64,000 nucleotides of DNA, taken from contig JARWIR010000002.1 of assembly GCA_029959085.1 (NCBI GenBank), forward strand, positions 40,978,233-41,042,232, given 5' to 3'. The notes beneath the pieces are model-generated. The model ran no database searches. It saw only the letters and a program-made list of their open reading frames with translations, and was not told where the DNA came from. The position numbers were made by a program, and so were the translations under genes. This DNA comes from Nemophila menziesii. Its lineage: Eukaryota > Streptophyta > Magnoliopsida > Boraginales > Hydrophyllaceae. Of the stretch, positions 57,719 through 64,000 are shown piece by piece; position 1 is the first letter of the stretch, and every line of letters begins with the position of its first letter.

Positions 57719-58020
57719 CCTAGTTCTAGAATACGTTTTATGGAAGGAGAAGCGCAAGCAATCATATACGCATTAGACATGATGAGACATGAACCACAAG
57801 AGGAGATAACCATCTTCTCTGACAACCTTGAAATAATTCAAGGTATCAAAAATGTGTCAGGTCAAATGGAAGCTTAGACCATGGATTAGTTTGTTTCAAA
57901 CATATTCTGCTACAGTTTAGTCGAGTAGACATTCTAGCAAAAAAAGTTAGGCATTGGGCATCGAGGGAACAAGAGTCATGACAAATGTGTTATGTCAATT
58001 TTCCAGGCTAGAAATAGATT
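57719..58020 (+). pseudogene. RNase H-like fragment (R' copy 3)
   Basis: Shares the small deletion and stops of 16219-16520. The N-terminal half with EGEAQAIIYALD and FSDN is intact; the preceding CGTTGT is CGTTTT here. Confidence 0.6.
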
Positions 58021-58389
58021 AATTCTCTATGTAATTATCTAAAATTTCTTAGACATAAAAAAACAAATATGTTGGGCCTAGAATTATTCTAATAAAAAAA
58101 ACCAGGTTATTGTTCCATGGATGGAGGAGGCCTTGTCCAAACAAAAATGGGTTGAGGAGATTTACCCAATAAAAAAGAAAAAATAAGGCTAAATATTTTA
58201 TTAATATATAAAATGAACTCAGTCAACTAGTCATTTTACTGAGCTACCTTAAACACTTAATTATCTTACTTTATATCTACCATCGCTCGACGCAAAATCA
58301 TCAACCCTCCACCTCTGTCAGCTACTCCACGATCTCTCGATTTTCAAAGAGCTAACTCATTCATTATATATGCACTCTTCCGTCAGCTA
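58021..58389. other. R'/T' junction, copy 3
   Basis: AT-rich, no gene seen. Matches 16521-16889. Confidence 0.45.
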
Positions 58390-59490
58390 ATGAGTCATGA
58401 ACAACACATGCCACCGCACTCTCCGTCCCTCCTCCTAGGTAATTCTAATTAATAAATCAAATATTTTAGGTAATTCTAATTAATAAATCAAATCATTTTT
58501 AAAAATATGAATTATTTCGCCTAATATAGGGACCTATATTGTAATTATTTTAAAAGAATTTTGTTGTTTTGCATATTATAGGGACTTATTATGTAATTAG
58601 TTCAAAATATAGGGTATTTTGCATTTATAGGGACCTATAATCCCAAAACATAGGGACCTATGATGAAATTTTGTAAAATATAGGGATTTGTATGGTAACA
58701 AACTCACACTGCCCCTGACCTTGGTATCCCAACAAAAACTCCCTACTCAGCCCATGTAAGTGACTAATAGTTCTTTTAATTGACTTAAGTTAAGAATAAC
58801 GATACAATATCATCTTCCACTATCTTCACGGAAGAAGGTGAGCTTTCTTAGCAGTGTGTTATACTATTGTTCACATGTGTCATAATTGCATAATATCACC
58901 ATATTAAATAGAAATATAAGCGTCTTTGAGTATAAAATCTAGATTAATAATAATTGGTCATTAATTTTACATATTTACTAAATTAGAAAAAAAAGTCAAC
59001 ATAGATTTGATGATTTCAATATGCACATGCCCATCTACAAAATAGTGACTTATTGTCATGTCAAGAGTAAGGTCAAAATGACCATGTCATTTCAGTTTCC
59101 CATCAACAATAATAAGTATGATGGTAATATTTACTAAGTTTAGCAATCCCCCTTATATATTTATGTGGTCTATTTCTAGTTGAGATTCAATTCTTCTGAT
59201 GCTTTAATCTGTAGTATCACAATCCCTTGGCACTTGATGATGTTCGATATTCAGTTGTAAACAAAGGAGAGAAGTAGATTGAGGGCGAAATCACTTTCTC
59301 TGGAGATATTATCCCCTACTACCTTGAAAGGGCTCCTTCTCTTAAATCTATAATCATTGAAATTCCTGAGGTAAATTACACTCATATTAGTTTTTAAATA
59401 TCTACGCAACCTCATACAAACTAAGAAATTTAAATTAAATTATTCACATATATGTATATTTTTCAGGCATCCGGATTAGAATAGCGTTAA
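58390..59490 (+). pseudogene. T' plus-strand gene remnant, copy 3
   Basis: Exon 1 (58390-58438), exon B (59180-59370, acceptor TTTCTAG, donor GAG|GTAAAT) and exon C (from 59467 after TTTCAG) match 16890-17990 and share the stops in exon B. Confidence 0.4.
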
Positions 59491-60297
59491 TAGAGACATT
59501 GATGCGGGATCTCCTCTCCATTTGGAATAATAAAGAAAGAACAAAAGACTTGATTGGGTTGTTAAAAAGTGTTTTGGCCATGGAGATTTTCTCCTTGTAA
59601 TAAGCTATAGCTTAACTTATTAACTTCAGATTTATTATACTACTCTGTTATCTGAGACTTTGTTTTTGTTGTATATTTCCCCTTTTGGGATCAGATATTT
59701 CTAATCTTGTCTATATTGACATTTTCTACTTTTTATTTTTATGAATGTAAATGAATTGATTTATAATGTATAATCAGTGAAAGGCCATATACTATAGCTG
59801 CTCCAAAGTAGATCATGTCATAAAGCTATTAGAATGGGACAACTATGATATAGTACAAATTTCAATATCTTGAGTACTTGTGTGCCTTCATCATGTGGGT
59901 AATGGTTGTAATAATAAGGTATATTAGTGAGATATATGTATTAAGGGAAATACTTTGTTGTATATGTACTCAAGGTTACTAGCAAAAAAATAATCAGTGT
60001 TAATATATAGTGAGTAATAGTTGGTATTGGCCTTCTAATATGCATTTTGTTAGTGATTTGTTAGAATATTACCCTAAAAAGATTGACCTTATGCACATGT
60101 TCCTTAAAGACTTTAGCAACTAATTATCTTGGAATCTCATCACGCTCTCTTTGATGTTGTCGACAATCTTAGAGAGAGTGATGAGTAATATTTTTAAAGT
60201 TGTCACAAAATTTGATGACTTGGTACACTCTTGTTTGTTTTTTCTTTTTTCATGTACCACCTCGTTGTAAATATTATATATTTAATTTGTTCAACAG

Positions 60298-60459
60298 GTA
60301 AATCCTGGTGAGCAATTATTAAGGAATGAAGAAATTGATATCGCACTTGAAGGAGTGACCAAAATCTTTAATGAAAAGAGAGAAAATGAGGCACATGAAG
60401 CCAAAAAGTCAAAAGAAGAACAAGAAATGGTCACCAAAGAGGAGAAACAAACTGTTTAG
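60298..60459 (+). pseudogene. Charged tail exon (T' copy 3)
   Basis: After CAACAG, 53 open codons (VNPGEQLLRNEEIDIALEGV then K/E-rich) to TAG. Pairs with 18809-18970. Confidence 0.4.
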
Positions 60460-60835
60460 AATATAGATTGAGTAACTCACAAAGAAATTCTATGGTGTGA
60501 TATTATTTTGCAATGTATTTGTTACTTTATTATTTTACTTCATATTTAAATTTAGCAAGAGTTGTGTAACTTTTATTGTTTTTGAAGTAGTAACTATAAT
60601 TATAAGAAACCAGACGGAACATATGTTCTTATCCAATGCGTGATAGAGCTCTTACGCCATTGAGAATCATCCGCAGCTCCATCAGACGTAATAAAATGTA
60701 TATGCAAGCAAAAAAGCTCTCAGCTCCTTCATTAACATCTTTTCCCAAATGAAAAAGGGCAGACAAGGTGTAGGCTATGAAAGTTAAACCATGACCTCCA
60801 TTACTCAACAACTTTTTCCTTTATTATCCTATTAA
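60460..60835. other. 3' flank of T' copy 3
   Basis: Contains the frameshifted C-terminal fragment (about 60640-60835). Nothing else seen. Confidence 0.4.
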
Positions 60836-62567
60836 CATTTAATGTTTTTTTTAATTTCCTTACACCTTCTTTGAATAATATAGGAAGTTGTATACAATCC
60901 AACCTTACACAAGTTCCTACATTAGCCATTAAAAAATTCTCCTATTAGATTTTCTTTGATATATTACTTAATAATAATGCTTCAAGGGAACCCATTTAGG
61001 AAATTATTCTGAATTTAATTTTAATATATTACTTAAGGCTATTTCATTCACCATTTTATGATATATAATTAACAAGATGTCCGAGCATACTTGGTGACAA
61101 CAAATTTTTACTTGAGAAGAGAGGTAAAATCTCACTTCAAACTATTCAGATACATATCATACCGACCCTAAGCTTACACTATAACCGAAAAGACCTTAGG
61201 ATTATTAATTCATGGTTAAGTAAGAATAAAGCGATTAGGGAGTAACTAAGTATACCATTAGATACTATGATAGGTGAGCATCATATAGCCACCATATAAA
61301 CATAAGTGAAAGTCAATTTTTCTTTCATTGCAGAACTAATATAATCTTTAACTTATAATGTGTTAGATTGTTTGTATTAGTTCTTAGATATTATTACACG
61401 AGACTTTTTAGGATAATGCTTTGGGATCATTCATTATTTTCTCTTATTCTTCTTTGATTAGCTGGACATAGACTCCTAGTTTAGTTCTTATTTTATCGGG
61501 ATGACAAAACTTTGAGTTGGCGGGTATTGGTTTTTTTTTGTGATAGAGTAATCGTATCACGAGACATCATTTTAGGGGTATTTAGGACGTATTTAAAGGA
61601 TTTCTCCCTAATATTTGACGTTTTATGATTTCTTATCTCGTTTTGGCTTTTACGTTCTTTTAGAGTTTTTATGTGTTAATTGTCTACTAACGTGCATAAG
61701 TTAGGTACTTGTATGATACGATACAATGATACGTGATAAGAATTCTAGAAAACAAGATTCATCCCCAAAGTCACGTCGTTAGAAGATAGCTAATAAGGTA
61801 AGAGACTTTAACGCCAATCATTCACGTAGATGTCACTCAGAAGAGGTCTCTAGTGGTGTTATTTAGAAGCCTAAGCTACCCAGAAGGTAGTTAGGAAGAA
61901 TTCAGAATTTCAACAATTTCATATTTATCAGTTCACCTTTAAACAATAACATAAAGTCAATACTAGCGGGGATTACATGCGAGTTCTCGACCTATACTTT
62001 TCGCATTGTACTCTTAGTTAATTGCATTTTATAGTTTAATTATAATTTAGCTTAATTTCCTTTTTAATTGCATCTTTAGTTCATTAATATAAAATCCCAA
62101 TACATATTTATTATCTTTTATTTATAGTTTCACACCTCATTCTAAAAAACTTACGAAAACACATCAAGAATTAACAATCATTATCCATGTGGAGCTTATA
62201 ACTCTTTATACTTACTATTTATAACTTGCCGACGATATGTACACTTGCAGGTAGTAGCTCTCTTGACGTGCCGATTATTTTATCCACCTTGTAGGACTAC
62301 ATATGTCCTCCAAGGACTGGTCCATTTAATTGCCGTGGTGGGTGATAAAGTGTCGTAGGTCTATTCTATATATGGGTATTGACCATCATCCAAGATATAC
62401 TCAACAAAGTCAAATAAAATGAAATTAAGAGAAAGAATTATAATTTTCTATGTTCTTCTTTATATGTTTGTTCAGTCTTATCATCGAATGATTATTATAT
62501 ACTAATCGAGTTGTAATTCTTAATAAATATTTTATTAATGTACAACAAAAAAGTTAATTAGAACTCC

Positions 62568-62636
<69 letters not shown>

Positions 62637-64000
62637 ATGTGATTAGTCTAAAAATTAAGATTTTACTTTGAAATTTATAAATGATAAGAGACAGAGGTAT
62701 GTGTATATTGGAGAGGCCATGATCCCCCTAAATTTAGAAAAAGTAAAATTCCAGCCCTATAATAATTTTTTTGTAAAGAAATTACTATGAATCATGTTTC
62801 CCTTAAATTTAGTAAACGTAAAATTCTACCCCTATAAATTTTTAAAAAACAATTCACTATGGTTTCCCTTTTGATATTTATAATATCTAATATCTAATTT
62901 TAATTAGTTTTCAAATATTTAATACTTGATTCATGTATACTTTTTTTTTGGATTATAAATGTAAGGTCGTCTTTCTTTTTTTGTTTAACACCGTCTTCCT
63001 CGTACGATGAAAAAATGCATACTTTGAACCTAGTGAACAAGGCCAGTCGTGAAATGTGTCTACACCTCCTCTCGAAGCCACCTTCTTTCGAAGCTACCTC
63101 CATCATCGCCGTATATGAATGTTTATGTTAACCCCCCCTCTCTCTCTCTTTGATATTAAAGTGAATAAAGATAGTGATTTTTTTATTTAGCCGATAATTT
63201 ACTTAATTATAATATATTAATGGATATGTAACCAACTTCTATCGTCGACATTTTTATAAATAATTATGATAAATCAATTATAGTAACCACAAATCAAAAG
63301 TATCTATATGTATTGGATTTGGATAGTTTGAAATATACATATACTAGATATTACCCGTGCCTGAAGGCACTGCGAAAAATAAAAACCCGTGTAGGCTTGC
63401 ATCTTTCTTTTAATATTTGAATATTCAAACATAGTGATAAGTTCTTGTAGTGTTGCAATATGATTACATAACCCAAATAATTACTTGATAAAGCAGGGGT
63501 TGATATTTATCTTGTTAAACCACAGATATATTTATCTATCTTACTACAAATAGAGGGATTTGGTTTGATACACTCAATACATCAAAGACATTATGAGAGA
63601 GAAAAGGCATATGGATGTCATAAAAAAAGTCTTTCTTTTTGCCTGAAGCAATAACAACAGATCACGATTTGAATATTTATTTTAAGCTATATTAAATTAT
63701 TTGAAGTGTTGTTAACTCATTACATCTTAACCAAGATACATATAATATATAATCATTTTTAGAACTTAGCACAACGTTTTAGAGATGAATATGTGAAAAA
63801 GTCTATGTTATAGATGGTATACCCGATCATCAAATTTAGTAACCAGAAAAGTAAATGGGAGCAGAAAATTAAATAAATGTAATTTTTTTCTTAAATAGTC
63901 GATCAAGTTCATCCTCATTGTTATCTAAAGATTATTGACCATTTCCATACTTACTTATAAAAATAATTTGCTGCAGGCAACAACTGATATGATATTCAAT
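60836..64000. other. Block P, copy 3 (cut by the window end)
   Basis: Matches 19346-22492 at about 99%. Includes the LTR-like stretch (about 61538-62287) and a long TA run (62570-62634). The minus ORF 62900-63106 pairs with 21391-21597; no domain. Confidence 0.8.
62570..62634. repeat. (TA)n microsatellite, about 32 units
   Basis: About 24 bp longer than the same run at 21082-21122. Confidence 0.95.

Noticed and set aside
54984..64000. The near-identical copy as an assembly artefact (uncollapsed haplotype)
   Set aside because: Neither confirmed nor excluded. A microhomology junction, TA-length change and scattered substitutions fit a real duplication, but haplotype duplication needs read depth to exclude.
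1..64000. CRISPR arrays, bacterial operons, tRNA or rRNA genes, organellar inserts
   Set aside because: No spaced identical repeats of CRISPR type, no tRNA T-loop/acceptor pattern and no rRNA-like sequence were noticed; the content is that of a plant nuclear genome.

Overview
The window is nuclear DNA of a flowering plant, probably a eudicot. The evidence is AT-rich non-coding sequence, GT-AG introns, a plant L1-type LINE with a DUF4283-type ORF1, Stowaway MITEs (CTCCCTCCGT ends, TA target), Ty3/gypsy LTR pieces with a tRNA-Asp-like primer site, a plant-specific ZF-HD/mini zinc finger (MIF) domain and a WAT1-like exon. I cannot name the species. The only two long intact reading frames belong to the LINE; everything else that looks coding is a short exon or a decayed copy.

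The whole window is a mosaic tandem array built from one composite unit. I call its blocks P, Q, R, S, T, U, R' and T' (R' and T' are diverged versions of R and T). The order is P 1-4825, Q 4826-7140, R 7141-8954, S 8955-10560, T 10561-13213, U 13214-14679, R' 14680-16560, T' 16561-19345. It restarts with P 19346-24207, then the LINE (24308-30598, inside an exon), Q 30612-32702, R 32703-36216 (carrying an ~0.84 kb tandem triplication), S 36217-37870, T 37871-40449, U 40450-41941, a gypsy fragment 41942 to about 45180, a second partial U, R' and T' to about 50575. A rearranged third unit follows: R 50620-53920 (with a solo LTR), S 53921-54983 (with a 308-bp duplication), U 54984-56179, R', T' and P 60836-64000, where the window ends. 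From 54984 on, the sequence repeats 13526 onwards at roughly 99% identity (offset about 41.46-41.51 kb), so a 41.5-kb duplication lies on top of the older ~19-kb repeat.

Coding remnants fall in two sets. On the minus strand, R/Q/P carry exons of an unidentified gene plus a WAT1-like exon, and R'/U carry a related first exon with different downstream pieces. On the plus strand, T carries a two-exon MIF pseudogene joined to a charged tail; T' shares exon 1 and the tail but has a different body; R and R' carry an RNase H-like fragment. Differences between copies are mostly frameshifts, stops and amino-acid changes, so these look like drifting duplicates.

The features most worth following up are the structurally complete LINE with nine W-box hexamers in its 5' leader, its 3' tandem repeats and hairpin, the MIF/tail chimera, the head-to-head repeat array, and the recombination junctions that mark how the array grew.
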